From LMUY01 sp965199095 (GTDB lineage Bacteria; Pseudomonadota; Alphaproteobacteria; Acetobacterales; Acetobacteraceae), in NCBI GenBank assembly GCA_965199095.1, contig CBDAQM010000003.1, forward strand, positions 620,001 through 684,000: a DNA stretch of 64,000 bases, written 5' to 3'. The notes below the pieces were generated by a model that had not been told where the DNA came from, did not search any database, and was given only the letters and a program-made list of their open reading frames with translations. Positions 33,448 to 42,496 of the stretch are shown in pieces (position 1 is the first letter of the stretch; every line of letters starts with the position of its first letter). The position numbers and the translations under genes were made by a program.

Positions 33448-34586
33448 AGCAAGCCCGCTGTTTGCCCTGGCAAGTCGCGGCTGCGCTGCTGCTCGCAGGC
33501 CCTGCCATGGCCGCCGATCAGCCCGGCCTCGTGCACATGAGTGCGGAGCAGCAGAAAACCGTCAGCCTGCATCTGGCAACTGCCGAGCGCCGCCCGATCA
33601 GTGAGCCGGTGCGCGTGACGGGAAACGTGACCTACGAAGCGAGCCATGTCGCCATCCTGCGGCCATTCGGCGAGGCCCGGTTGACCCGCGTCATGGTCGA
33701 ACCCGGGGACGTCGCGGCCGCCGGGCAAGTGGTCGCCGAGCTTGAGATGCCAAGCCTGCTCACGGCCGAGCAGGATCTCCTCGCCGGGCAAGCCTCCTTG
33801 AAGGAGGCGAATGCTGCCGTGGCCGTGGCCCGCGCCTCATTGGCCCGCGCCAACACGCTGGTCAAGGGCGGGTCGTTCGCCCAGGCCGAGGCCGACCGGC
33901 GGCGTTTGGTGCTGGCGCAGGCCGAGGCAAGCAAGGAGGTGGCATCCGCCAGGGAGGCTGCCCTGCGGACGGCAGTATCCAGGCTCGGCCCACTCGGCAC
34001 GCCAGGCATGGCGGCCCTGCGATCGCCACTTTCCGGCATCGTCGTCAGCGTGGACGCGACCTCGGGCGAGGTGGTCGAGGGCGGGCGCAGTCTGATCACC
34101 GTTGCCGATCTCTCGACAGTCCTCGTGCTCGCCAATGTGCCGGAACGCAGTGCTGGCGAGGTGGCGGTCAATGACCCGGTGCAGATCAGCCTGCCCGAGG
34201 CAAGCCGGGTCTGGCATGGCCGCGTCGCCACTCTGGCCGCGGCGCTCGACCCACAGGCTCGCACGCTCCCGGTGCGCATTCCGGTCGCCAACCCGGATGG
34301 CGCCCTGCGCGTCGGCATGTTTGCGGACGTGACGATCACCAGCATGCGTGGTCGGGACGCCGTGACGGTGCCCAGCTCGGCGGTGCAACTCGTGGGGGAC
34401 AAGCACGTCGTCTTCACCCCGGCCGGGGGCGACGGTTTCCAGAGTCACGACGTCCAGCTCGGTGTCCAGCAATCCGAGTGGGATGAGATCCTGGGTGGCG
34501 CGATCAAACCCGGCGCGCCGGTGGTCACCGACGGCAGTTTCGATTTAAAGGCGCTGCTGCAGAAATCGATGCTCGGCGGAGGCTGA
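33444..34586 (+). CDS. RND efflux periplasmic adaptor (CzcB/CusB-like)
   Basis: 380 residues from GTG, with a signal peptide (MKQARCLPWQVAAALLLAGPAMA). It has the membrane-fusion layout: a beta-barrel/lipoyl half (HVAILRPFGEARLTRVMVEP and its partner LRSPLSGIVVSVDATSGEVV) around a central helical hairpin (LLTAEQDLLAGQASLKEANA onward). It bridges the outer-membrane factor and the pump. It shows none of the Met- or His-rich N-terminal tails that point to silver/copper or cobalt/zinc. Confidence 0.88.
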   Translation: MKQARCLPWQVAAALLLAGPAMAADQPGLVHMSAEQQKTVSLHLATAERRPISEPVRVTGNVTYEASHVAILRPFGEARLTRVMVEPGDVAAAGQVVAELEMPSLLTAEQDLLAGQASLKEANAAVAVARASLARANTLVKGGSFAQAEADRRRLVLAQAEASKEVASAREAALRTAVSRLGPLGTPGMAALRSPLSGIVVSVDATSGEVVEGGRSLITVADLSTVLVLANVPERSAGEVAVNDPVQISLPEASRVWHGRVATLAAALDPQARTLPVRIPVANPDGALRVGMFADVTITSMRGRDAVTVPSSAVQLVGDKHVVFTPAGGDGFQSHDVQLGVQQSEWDEILGGAIKPGAPVVTDGSFDLKALLQKSMLGGG

Positions 34587-34590
34587 CCGG

Positions 34591-37500
34591 GTGAAGCGTT
34601 TCTTTGCCGCCATCGTGGCGCAGCGGTGGCTGGTGATCGTCCTGGCTGCGGCACTGGTGGCAGGCGGCTGGTTCAACCTGCAGCAGCTCGCCATCGACGC
34701 GGTTCCGGACATCTCGCCAAAGCAGGTGATGATCCTGACCGAAGCGACCGGGCTGGGTCCGCTGGAGGTGGAGCGTCTCGTCACTATCCCGATCGAGATG
34801 CAAATGACGGGCTTGCCGTTGCTGACGGACGTGCGCTCTACGTCCCGCTTCGGCCTGTCGGCCGTTTACGTGACCTTCGATGACAGCGCGGACGTGCAGG
34901 TCGCCCGGGGGCAAGTGTTCGAGCAGTTGCAGCAGGCCAAGGACGCCATGCCGCCCGGCGTCGGCACGCCGCAGGAGGCGCCGTTCGCGACTGGGCTCGG
35001 AGAAATCCTGGAATTCGAGCTGCGCGGGCCCGGCTACACGCCGATGCAACTCTACCAAGCGTTGCAGTACAAGATCGTGCCCCAGCTCCGGCTGGTCCCG
35101 GGCATCGTGGCGGTGGACGTTTATGGCGGCGACCTGCCGACTTACGACGTGCAGGTGGATCCCGACCGGCTCCGAGCCGTGGGGCTCAGCCTAAGCGACG
35201 TTTTTGCCGCCATCCAAGCCAACAACGTTGCCCGCGGCGGCGCCTCGATCGAGCGCCACGACGAGCAGCAGATCGTCCGCGGCCTGGCTCTGGCGGGCAG
35301 CAATGCCGACATCGCGTCCATCGTGCTCAAAGCGGCCGTGGGCGGCGTGCCAGTGACGGTGGGCGATGTCGGAACCGTCACCATGGCGCCCAAAGCCCGG
35401 CTCGGCGCAGTGACGCATGATGGCGCCGGTGAGACCATCCAGGGTGTCGCCGACATGCAGTATGGCCTGAATGCCAGCGGCGTGCTCGGCCCGCTCAAGG
35501 CGAAGATGGCCGAGGTGCAGAAAACCCTGCCGCCCGGCATGGAAATGGTGCCGTTCTACGACCGTTCGGACCTGATCCACCGCGCCATCGACACGGTCAC
35601 GCACAACCTGGTCGAGGGCGCCTTGTTGGTCATCGGCATCCTGCTGCTCATGTTGGGCGGGATCCGCGCTGGGCTGATCGTGGCGGCCGTGATCCCGGCA
35701 TCCATGATGATTGCCTTCGCGGGCATGCGCGCCTTCGGCATCTCCGGCAACCTGATGAGCCTCGGCGCCATCGACTTCGGCCTCATCGTGGACGGCGCCG
35801 TAGTGCTGGTCGAGAACGTGCTGCGACGGCAGTCGGAAGCGGGCGAAGGAGAGACAGCGCCCGCGCGGATCGTGCCCGGGGCTGCGGCCGAGGTAGCCCG
35901 GCCGGTCGCCTTCTCGGTCGCCATCATCCTGATGATCTACCTGCCGGTGCTGACCCTGCAAAGCGTGGAGGGCAAGACGTTCCGGCCGATGGCGGAAACG
36001 GTGATGATCGCGCTCGCCGGGGCACTGTTCGTGACCATGCTGGCCGTCCCCGCACTGGCCGCCGCCTTCCTGAGCAGCAAGCCCGCCAGGGGCGACACGT
36101 TCCTGGTCCGTTGGGCACGGCGCAGCTACACGCCCGTGCTGGACCGCGCGATGAAGCACCCCTGGCTGACAGCAGGGTTGGCGGCGGCCCTGTTCGCCGG
36201 GTCGGTGTTCCTGGCGACGCGGCTTGGCGGCGAGTTCATCCCGCAACTGTCGGAAGGGGCGATCGTCGTCACGTCCAACAAGTTGCCGTCCATCAACCTC
36301 GATGCGTCGCTGCAGACCGTCACCGAGATCGAGCGCGTCATCCGCAGCTTTCCGGACGTCCAGACGGTGGTTTCGCAGACCGGGAGCGCCGCCACGCCCA
36401 CCGATCCCATGGGCGTGGAGAGCACCGACACCTACGTGATCCTCAAGCCGCAAGGCCAGTGGACGACGGCGAGCACGCAGCAGGCTATCCGCGACGCCAT
36501 CGAGAAGAAGGTCAAGGCCGCCGTTCCTGGCCCGGATTTCGAGTTCTCGCAACCGATCGAGATGCGCATGGACGACCTGCTGCAGGGCGTGCGCACGCCG
36601 GTCTCGCTGACCTTCTACGGCGAGGACCTCGCAACACTGACGAAGCTGGCCGACCAGGCCGAAGCTGTGATCGGCAAGATCAAGGGTGCAGGCGATGTGC
36701 AGGCGCAACCGCTGGGCGGGTTGCCCGCGCTCACCATCCGCATCGACCGCGCCCGCCTCGCGCGCTTCGGCATCAACGCGCAGGACGCGCTGGCTGTGGT
36801 GGCAGCGATCGGCGGCAGCCAAGTCGGCATGGTGTACGGCCCGGGCAATGACGAGACGCCGATCCAGGTCCGCATTCCGCCCGAGATGCGGGCGGACATG
36901 CAGCGGATCCGCGCCTTGCCGGTCGGGCTTGGCAATGGCGGTTCGGTCACGCTCGCCGACGTCGCGGACATCTCGGTGGCAGACGGGCCCTCACAGGTGC
37001 TGCGCGACAAGCTCGAACGCAAGATCGATGTCGAGATCGATGTCCAAGGCCGGGATGTCCAGAGTTTCGTCACCGAAGCGCAGAAAGCCGTGGCGGAAGG
37101 GATCAAACTACCGCCGGATTACACGATGGAATGGGGCGGGCAGTTTCAGAACCTGCGGAGTGCCACGGCGCGGCTGAGCCTCGTCGTGCCTGGCGTGCTG
37201 GCGATCGTCGCGTTGATGCTGTTCATCAATTTCGGCAGCCTTAGGCTGATGGCGCTCATCCTGCTGAACATTCCGATGGCGGCGACGGGCGGGATCGTGG
37301 CCCTGACACTGCGGGGAATGCCGTTCAGCGTGACGGCCGCCATCGGCTTCATCTCGACCTTCGGCATCGCGATCCTGGATGGCACGGTTCTGGTGAGCTA
37401 CATCGAGGAAGAGCGTGCGTCCGGCGCCGCCCCGGCGAAGGCCGCACGGGACGCGGCGGAGAAGCGGCTGCGCCCTGTCCTGACCACGGCGCTGGTGGCG

Positions 37501-37743
37501 TCGATCGGGTTCGTGCCCATGGCAGTCTCGACCAGCGCGGGAGCCGAGGTGCAACGCCCGCTCGCCACCGTCGTGATCGGAGGCCTGATCACCGCGACCT
37601 TCCTTACCCTGCTTGTGCTGCCGTCGCTGTACCCGCGCATCGTCGGCGCGCGGTCGGCTTCCTCGAGCAGCCCGGGCGATGGCGCCGCCAAAGCGGCAGC
37701 ACCATCTGACCCAGAGCCGGATGCGCCAAGTCCGCCATCCTAG
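34591..37743 (+). CDS. Heavy-metal RND efflux pump (CzcA/CusA family)
   Basis: 1050-residue proton-driven inner-membrane pump starting at GTG. It has the RND topology: one helix at the N-terminus, a large periplasmic porter region, then helix bundles around 330-500 and 870-1010. The proton-relay motif AIDFGLIVDGAVVLVENVL fits the heavy-metal subfamily consensus DFGxxVDGxxxxxEN. SVTAAIGFISTFGIAILDGT near residue 920 and the ending LPSLYPRI also fit HME-RND pumps. The metal is not decided; cobalt, zinc, cadmium, nickel or copper are all possible. Confidence 0.92.
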   Translation: MKRFFAAIVAQRWLVIVLAAALVAGGWFNLQQLAIDAVPDISPKQVMILTEATGLGPLEVERLVTIPIEMQMTGLPLLTDVRSTSRFGLSAVYVTFDDSADVQVARGQVFEQLQQAKDAMPPGVGTPQEAPFATGLGEILEFELRGPGYTPMQLYQALQYKIVPQLRLVPGIVAVDVYGGDLPTYDVQVDPDRLRAVGLSLSDVFAAIQANNVARGGASIERHDEQQIVRGLALAGSNADIASIVLKAAVGGVPVTVGDVGTVTMAPKARLGAVTHDGAGETIQGVADMQYGLNASGVLGPLKAKMAEVQKTLPPGMEMVPFYDRSDLIHRAIDTVTHNLVEGALLVIGILLLMLGGIRAGLIVAAVIPASMMIAFAGMRAFGISGNLMSLGAIDFGLIVDGAVVLVENVLRRQSEAGEGETAPARIVPGAAAEVARPVAFSVAIILMIYLPVLTLQSVEGKTFRPMAETVMIALAGALFVTMLAVPALAAAFLSSKPARGDTFLVRWARRSYTPVLDRAMKHPWLTAGLAAALFAGSVFLATRLGGEFIPQLSEGAIVVTSNKLPSINLDASLQTVTEIERVIRSFPDVQTVVSQTGSAATPTDPMGVESTDTYVILKPQGQWTTASTQQAIRDAIEKKVKAAVPGPDFEFSQPIEMRMDDLLQGVRTPVSLTFYGEDLATLTKLADQAEAVIGKIKGAGDVQAQPLGGLPALTIRIDRARLARFGINAQDALAVVAAIGGSQVGMVYGPGNDETPIQVRIPPEMRADMQRIRALPVGLGNGGSVTLADVADISVADGPSQVLRDKLERKIDVEIDVQGRDVQSFVTEAQKAVAEGIKLPPDYTMEWGGQFQNLRSATARLSLVVPGVLAIVALMLFINFGSLRLMALILLNIPMAATGGIVALTLRGMPFSVTAAIGFISTFGIAILDGTVLVSYIEEERASGAAPAKAARDAAEKRLRPVLTTALVASIGFVPMAVSTSAGAEVQRPLATVVIGGLITATFLTLLVLPSLYPRIVGARSASSSSPGDGAAKAAAPSDPEPDAPSPPS

Positions 37744-37885
37744 CGCGCCTAAGCATGGGTGGAGAATTGCGATGCCGTTCCCGACTGGCCCGGCCGCTTC
37801 CGGGTCCTGACGAAACTGGAAGGTGCCTTCTGGCGGCGGCGTAGCGGGAGGAGTTCAATGTCGGAGCTGACGTAGGCTGGCAAGC

Positions 37886-38989
37886 TCAGACGGGCTGTTT
37901 CCTGCCTGGCAACACCGGGTGCTTCTCCGCCGACAATCCATCGAGCAACGCCTGGTCGATGTCGAGGTGGGAACGGACGAGTTCCGGCGGTGTCAGCTTC
38001 ATCCACTGGTTTAGCGACAGATCGGCGTAACGGTCGCTGCGGAACACCTCAAGGAAGCGAAGTGGCGCAAAGCCGGTGTTTTCAATGTAGTGCCCCATCG
38101 CAAAGGGGACATAACCGACATCGCCGCCTTGATAGTCGAAAGTTCGCGATTTAGCTTCGGAGCCGAACACCGTCATTCGACCTGTACCCTCGAGATAATA
38201 TTGCCACTCGTCTCCATTCGGATGCCAGTGCAGCTCTCGCAGACCGCCAGGCTCGAGTTCAATCAGTGCGGCGGAAATCCTCTTGGACGCTGGAAACAGC
38301 CGTGTATCGGTGATGCGGACCGTGCCGCCGGGCATGCGCATCGGGTCTTGCGCCGTCATGCGGTGAGCAAAGCTCTGCGGCACGGGGCCGGCACCGGACA
38401 TGCTATCCTGTTGAAACGAAGCGGGCGCGGCCGCAGGGAAGATGTATTTCTCTTTCGTCGGTAGCTGCGCCAACGCGCTTTCGTTGACGCCAAAATTCTT
38501 GGCCAACACGTCCTTCGGCGTATGAGCCAGCCAGTCGGTGATGAGGAACGTGGAGTCTTCGGAGAAGGCACCATCGTCGAACACCAGAAGGAATTCGACG
38601 CCGTCGATCTCCCCCGCAAGACCCTGGATAGAATGCGGAATACCGCCGGGGAAATACCAGAGATCGCCCTCGCCGACATCGGCGATGAAGGTGTGGCCGT
38701 CCTGGTCGATCGCAGTGATACGAGCCTGGCCCTTGATCACGTAAGACCATTCGGCCTCCTTGTGCCAGTGCATCTCGCGCGCAACGTTGGTCTTCAACCG
38801 CATGTTGACGCCTGCCATCTCTGTGGAGATGGGGAGTTCGCGGACCGTGGTTTGCCGGGCCCAGCCGCCCTCCTCAAGCCGCATACGGCTGTCGGTGAAC
38901 GACCATTTCAGGTTGGGCATGGTGCCGTGATCGGTTTTCGGCGGAATGGTTGTGAACGGCTCCTCACCCTGCCGGGGCTCGTTAGTCAC
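37886..38989 (-). CDS. oxdC: Oxalate decarboxylase (bicupin, OxdC-like)
   Basis: About 367 residues from GTG. Two cupin domains each bind Mn: N-terminal ligands His74, His76, Glu80 (REMHWHKEAEW) and His119 (GGIPHSIQ); C-terminal His254, His256, Glu261 (RELHWHPNGDEWQYY) and His300 (MGHYIEN). The flexible lid SEDST (143-147) keeps the glutamate that in B. subtilis OxdC (SENST) gives decarboxylase rather than oxidase activity. The enzyme turns oxalate into formate and CO2. No signal peptide is seen with this start, so it is likely cytoplasmic. The start is uncertain: no strong ribosome site, and an ATG lies 23 codons in. No formate or oxalate transport gene is adjacent. Confidence 0.9.
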   Translation of the reverse strand: MTNEPRQGEEPFTTIPPKTDHGTMPNLKWSFTDSRMRLEEGGWARQTTVRELPISTEMAGVNMRLKTNVAREMHWHKEAEWSYVIKGQARITAIDQDGHTFIADVGEGDLWYFPGGIPHSIQGLAGEIDGVEFLLVFDDGAFSEDSTFLITDWLAHTPKDVLAKNFGVNESALAQLPTKEKYIFPAAAPASFQQDSMSGAGPVPQSFAHRMTAQDPMRMPGGTVRITDTRLFPASKRISAALIELEPGGLRELHWHPNGDEWQYYLEGTGRMTVFGSEAKSRTFDYQGGDVGYVPFAMGHYIENTGFAPLRFLEVFRSDRYADLSLNQWMKLTPPELVRSHLDIDQALLDGLSAEKHPVLPGRKQPV

Positions 38990-39112
38990 GAGCAAGGCCA
39001 GGCATGCCAATCGCGGACACGCCTGCGCCCACCCATAGTGCGACCCCAGGCTGCGGCAAGGCTGCCTGCCAGGATGACGCCCGCGACGGCCGCCGGTATG
39101 CTGCCGAACCAG

Positions 39113-39763
39113 ATGCCAATCCGCCATGATCCCTCCCCTACGGCAGCATGCCTCATCGCCACCCTGCTGTTCGCCCCGCTGGGCGCGCGGGCGCAAACGC
39201 AGCCTGCGCCCAGCCACGTGCAGGATGACGCCTATCCGGTCTGGCCGACCGATGGTTGCAGCTTCTGGGAGAACCAGGGTGTCCTGCTGTTCTTCCAGCC
39301 TGGCAGCGCCGTGCCGCTGGGCCAGGACCGCGCCAACGCCCTGCTGGACCAAATCGCCGCCGGCTGGCGGGAGGATCGCGGCTTCGTGCTGATCGAGGGC
39401 CACCGCGGCACGCTGGAGACGCGCGGCCCGACATCGGCGGGCATCCCGCCCGTCGACCTGCAACGCGCGGATGCCGTGCGGGACGGCCTGGTCGCCCGGG
39501 GTATTCCAGCCTCCCTGATCTGGATCAAGCCGTTGGGCGCAACCAAGCCGCTCGCGCCCGGTGCCACGGCGGAGCAGGACGACAGGCAGAACCGGCGTGC
39601 CGTGGTGTTCAACACGCGCCGCGGCGAGTCCTGTTTGGCGCAGCGGCGCCACCTGCGAATGGCATGGTTCCGCACCCATTGCATGCCGGTCCTGCCAGCG
39701 GCGTCCGACACCGTCGCCGCCAGTTGCGCCCGCGCGCTGGATGAGGTGGAGCAGGGGGATTGA
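39113..39763 (+). CDS. Exported protein with OmpA-like C-terminal domain
   Basis: 216 residues with a signal peptide (residues 1-27, PTAACLIATLLFAPLGARA). The core reads LLFFQPGSAVPLGQDRANAL, then FVLIEGHRGTLETRG, RADAVRDGLVARGIPASLI and EQDDRQNRRAVVF, which follows the OmpA/MotB peptidoglycan-binding fold (including the R-x-R-A and NRR segments). No beta-barrel part is present. Start chosen to give the signal peptide; ATGs 15 and 39 bases upstream are in frame. It is divergent from the oxalate decarboxylase gene. Confidence 0.75.
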   Translation: MPIRHDPSPTAACLIATLLFAPLGARAQTQPAPSHVQDDAYPVWPTDGCSFWENQGVLLFFQPGSAVPLGQDRANALLDQIAAGWREDRGFVLIEGHRGTLETRGPTSAGIPPVDLQRADAVRDGLVARGIPASLIWIKPLGATKPLAPGATAEQDDRQNRRAVVFNTRRGESCLAQRRHLRMAWFRTHCMPVLPAASDTVAASCARALDEVEQGD

Positions 39764-39902
39764 TCCGGCGCCCCTTGGCCGCCTCGCGCAACACCCTGGC
39801 CATGCTGGGTAGCGTGCAGGGATCATGGATCGACATCGCCCGGAGCGGTCCCGACACGGGTCTGTCAGCCCACTCGTCCTCCGACCTGCAGGATGCGCCG
39901 CG

Positions 39903-40487
39903 ATGCTACGGCTGGGATGGCCCGGCGGCCAAGCTGTCGATGCGCCCGTGCTGAGGCCGGCCCTCACGGCGCTTCTGGTTGCCACGTTGTCCGGGTCGGC
40001 GGCGATGGCCGCCGCCGCGCCCTGCGGCATGATCGGGGCCAGCTACGTGTCGTGGCCGCCGCAACCTGGCCCGGTCTACCGCATGAAAACCGCGTTGTTG
40101 CCGCCGGGCGCGGACGGCTCGGCCGTGCTGACGCAGTGGCGGTTCCGCGCCGTCGACCCGCATAGTGGCGTGACCCTCGGAACCCTCAACATGATGTATG
40201 GCTGCAGCAACGGGCGCGGTCCCTGCGCTACGTGGCCAGCCAGCCATAGCCGGACTGATGGCGGGTACTACTCGACCGTGTTGCAACTCGCGCGGGACTT
40301 CTCGCCCGCGCGGGGCAACGAGGCGCCGTACGCCATCATTCTGGCCGATGTCGGGCAGCAGGATTGGGAGTTCGCCGCGACGGATCTCGCCGCCGACCTG
40401 GTTCTGCCCGTCGGCCGACATGTTGTGCCGGACTTGCAGAACCGCGTGGTGTGGTTGCGGCGCAGTTGCGGGACGGCAACGCCTTGA
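39903..40487 (+). CDS. Hypothetical exported protein
   Basis: About 194 residues; if translation starts at GTG 39948 instead, the product opens directly with a signal peptide (LRPALTALLVATLSGSAAMA). The mature part has four or five cysteines (CGMIG, MYGCSNGRGPCATWP, RRSCGT) that could form disulfides. I do not recognise a family. It lies between two other small exported proteins on the same strand, with gaps of about 140 and 70 bp. Confidence 0.55.
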   Translation: MLRLGWPGGQAVDAPVLRPALTALLVATLSGSAAMAAAAPCGMIGASYVSWPPQPGPVYRMKTALLPPGADGSAVLTQWRFRAVDPHSGVTLGTLNMMYGCSNGRGPCATWPASHSRTDGGYYSTVLQLARDFSPARGNEAPYAIILADVGQQDWEFAATDLAADLVLPVGRHVVPDLQNRVVWLRRSCGTATP

Positions 40488-40554
40488 TGGCTTCGGAGTA
40501 CAGCCGACGGACCACGTCGCTGGCCGACACCAGCCCAAGCGATCCCGGAATCCG

Positions 40555-41232
40555 ATGATTAGGCCTTACCTATGGTCCGTCGTCGCGATGGTGCCGTTCG
40601 CGGCTGGGCCGGCGGTTGGCGGTACGACCAATCCGCAGACCGCCGCCGCCGCCAGGGCAGGCGGTTGCCCGGTCCCGGATGGGGCGTTGGACCAGATGGA
40701 CCTACAGCCTTGGCCCGGCACACGTCACGCGATCGGCGGCCCTGATCCCGGCGCTGGCGAGATGGTGGTGGCGACCTTGAGCGGAGATGCCACAGGCAAA
40801 ACCCTGGGTGACCTCTGCGTGGCGCTGGTGCGTGTGCCCGCGACACAAGCCGGGCCGATCCAGCGCTTGGCCGGCCTGCGGGACAGCACCCCGCTGAACC
40901 CTCCCAGCGAAGTCGATCCGGTGACCACGGTGGGGATCGCCATCGATACGGTGCCCTACCGCTTCGCGCCTGGGGAGGTCGCGGTCGGGGTGCGCGCGGG
41001 GGGCGGCTTCCACTCCACCTCCACCAATGCCGTCTGGACCACGCTCTACCTGTTGCGCCGCCAGGGCAGCGTGCTATCGCCGATTTTTGAGGCAGAGACG
41101 CAAACGGTGGATGGCGGTCCGGAACGCAAGCTGCGCTTTGCCGCCACCATCACGCGCGGCGCCTACGACCTGCTGCTCGGGCGCCGGCGCTATGTATGGA
41201 ACGGCTCGCACTACGTCGCCATGCGGCGCTGA
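40555..41232 (+). CDS. Hypothetical exported protein
   Basis: 225 residues with an N-terminal hydrophobic segment (YLWSVVAMVPFAAGPAVGG) that looks like a signal peptide. The mature part contains CPVPDGALDQMDLQPWPGT and DLCVALVRVPATQ, then a beta-rich region (GVRAGGGFHSTSTNAVWTTL) ending RRRYVWNGSHYVAMRR. No family recognised. It follows two other small exported proteins on the same strand and could be transcribed with them. Confidence 0.6.
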   Translation: MIRPYLWSVVAMVPFAAGPAVGGTTNPQTAAAARAGGCPVPDGALDQMDLQPWPGTRHAIGGPDPGAGEMVVATLSGDATGKTLGDLCVALVRVPATQAGPIQRLAGLRDSTPLNPPSEVDPVTTVGIAIDTVPYRFAPGEVAVGVRAGGGFHSTSTNAVWTTLYLLRRQGSVLSPIFEAETQTVDGGPERKLRFAATITRGAYDLLLGRRRYVWNGSHYVAMRR

Positions 41233-41628
41233 CATCGGCTGGATCGCCCACCTGCGGGCTTGCTACGAGCGCATCAATGGCACCCAGCTGCTACGGCACC
41301 CTGATCCGCTACCAAGCCCTGAACATCATCGTGATGTCGAGTGCCATGTTGTCCGGCATTTGGCCGATGGTCCGCGGCTCAACGCCAAGCCGTCGTCGCC
41401 ACGGATCCTGGCCGCTATGTTCTCCAGGATCATCTCGCGCTTCTGCTTGTCCGACCATGACCAAGGAAACACCCCGCTATTCCATGCAGGAGGTCAGGGT
41501 TTGCTTCCGCTCGCTACGCTGAGCTCGACCATTGAGCTCCCGCTCCGTCGTTGTGTAATCAAACTCCTCTGCCCGCAAAGGACAACGGACCGACGAGCGT
41601 GGTCCGCCGTCGGCCCGTAATAGGACTG
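41233..41628. other. Intergenic region without a convincing gene
   Basis: About 395 bp between the exported protein and the glutathione S-transferase gene (convergent). Several short frames are open on the plus strand, but none has a ribosome site or a recognisable product. The composition is lower in GC than the surroundings, so it may be decayed coding sequence. Confidence 0.4.
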
Positions 41629-42216
41629 CTAGTTGAGTCCCTCGTGCTTCATCGCTTTCTGGACTGAGGGGAGCGTCATCATGCGCTCGCGGAACGCGAC
41701 CAGGGGCGGGGGTGGTTCGACATTGAACTTCTTCGCCCAGAGCAGCATGACGAACAGGTAGAAGTCGGCCACGCCAACGGTGGAGCCAAACAGGTAATCG
41801 CCTTTCATGCTGTCGGCCAAATACCCCATGCGTTTAACGATCATCTCGCCAGCTTTTGCCTTGTCACTCTCACCTGCTCCCGCGAAGAAGGGTTTGAAGC
41901 TCTTGTGGATCTCGGTCGAGATGAACGCGAGCGCTTCTAGCAAATGCGTGTGTCCCATCGGCCCCGACGGCGGCGCGAGCTTGCTATCCTGATGCGCGAT
42001 CCAGTCCAGGATCGCGATGTTCTCGGTGAGCGTCTCACCCGAATCAAGCGTCAGCGCCGGTACGTAGCCCTTCGGATTAATCATTGAGAAATCAACGCCG
42101 GCCTCCGTGCGCTTGGCCTTGAGATCGACCTTTTCATGATCGAAGGTCAGACCCGCCTCGTGCAGCGCGATGTGGTCGGCCAAGCTGCAAGCGCCTGGTG
42201 CATAATAAAGCTTCAT
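41629..42216 (-). CDS. Glutathione S-transferase (bacterial beta-class-like)
   Basis: 195 residues. The N-terminal thioredoxin-fold domain starts MKLYYAPGACSLADHIALHE, with the conserved Cys10 typical of beta-class enzymes, and has the cis-proline/Ser region NPKGYVPALTLD with SGETLTENIAIL. The C-terminal all-helical domain follows (YLADSMKGDYLFGSTVGVAD). Such enzymes conjugate glutathione to electrophiles or act as peroxidases. It is alone in its transcription unit; substrate unknown. Confidence 0.9.
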   Translation of the reverse strand: MKLYYAPGACSLADHIALHEAGLTFDHEKVDLKAKRTEAGVDFSMINPKGYVPALTLDSGETLTENIAILDWIAHQDSKLAPPSGPMGHTHLLEALAFISTEIHKSFKPFFAGAGESDKAKAGEMIVKRMGYLADSMKGDYLFGSTVGVADFYLFVMLLWAKKFNVEPPPPLVAFRERMMTLPSVQKAMKHEGLN

Positions 42217-42496
42217 CGTCGTTCTCCATGTGGCGTTGTGCCAACGCGCGGCAGTCGGTTCAGTCGCGTAATCCCGCTGCGATACCTGATCAGCGGCGAT
42301 ATAGGAGGCCGGACTTTATAGTTGCATTTGGGCAGTGCCTGGACGGCGCTTGCGGTGCATCGTCGCGTAGTCGCAAACTGAACGCTAAACTCGACAAGCT
42401 GGTCGGGTGCGTTCAGGCATTACGGGCCGAAACGGTCGAACGGGGCCGCCCGGTGGGGCTCAGCTTCACCTTTACACAGGCGGTGGCTGAAGTTTG

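Noticed and set aside
41196..41522. Plus-strand frame of about 108 codons after the third exported protein
   Set aside because: It overlaps the end of the preceding gene, has no ribosome site and a product without recognisable features.
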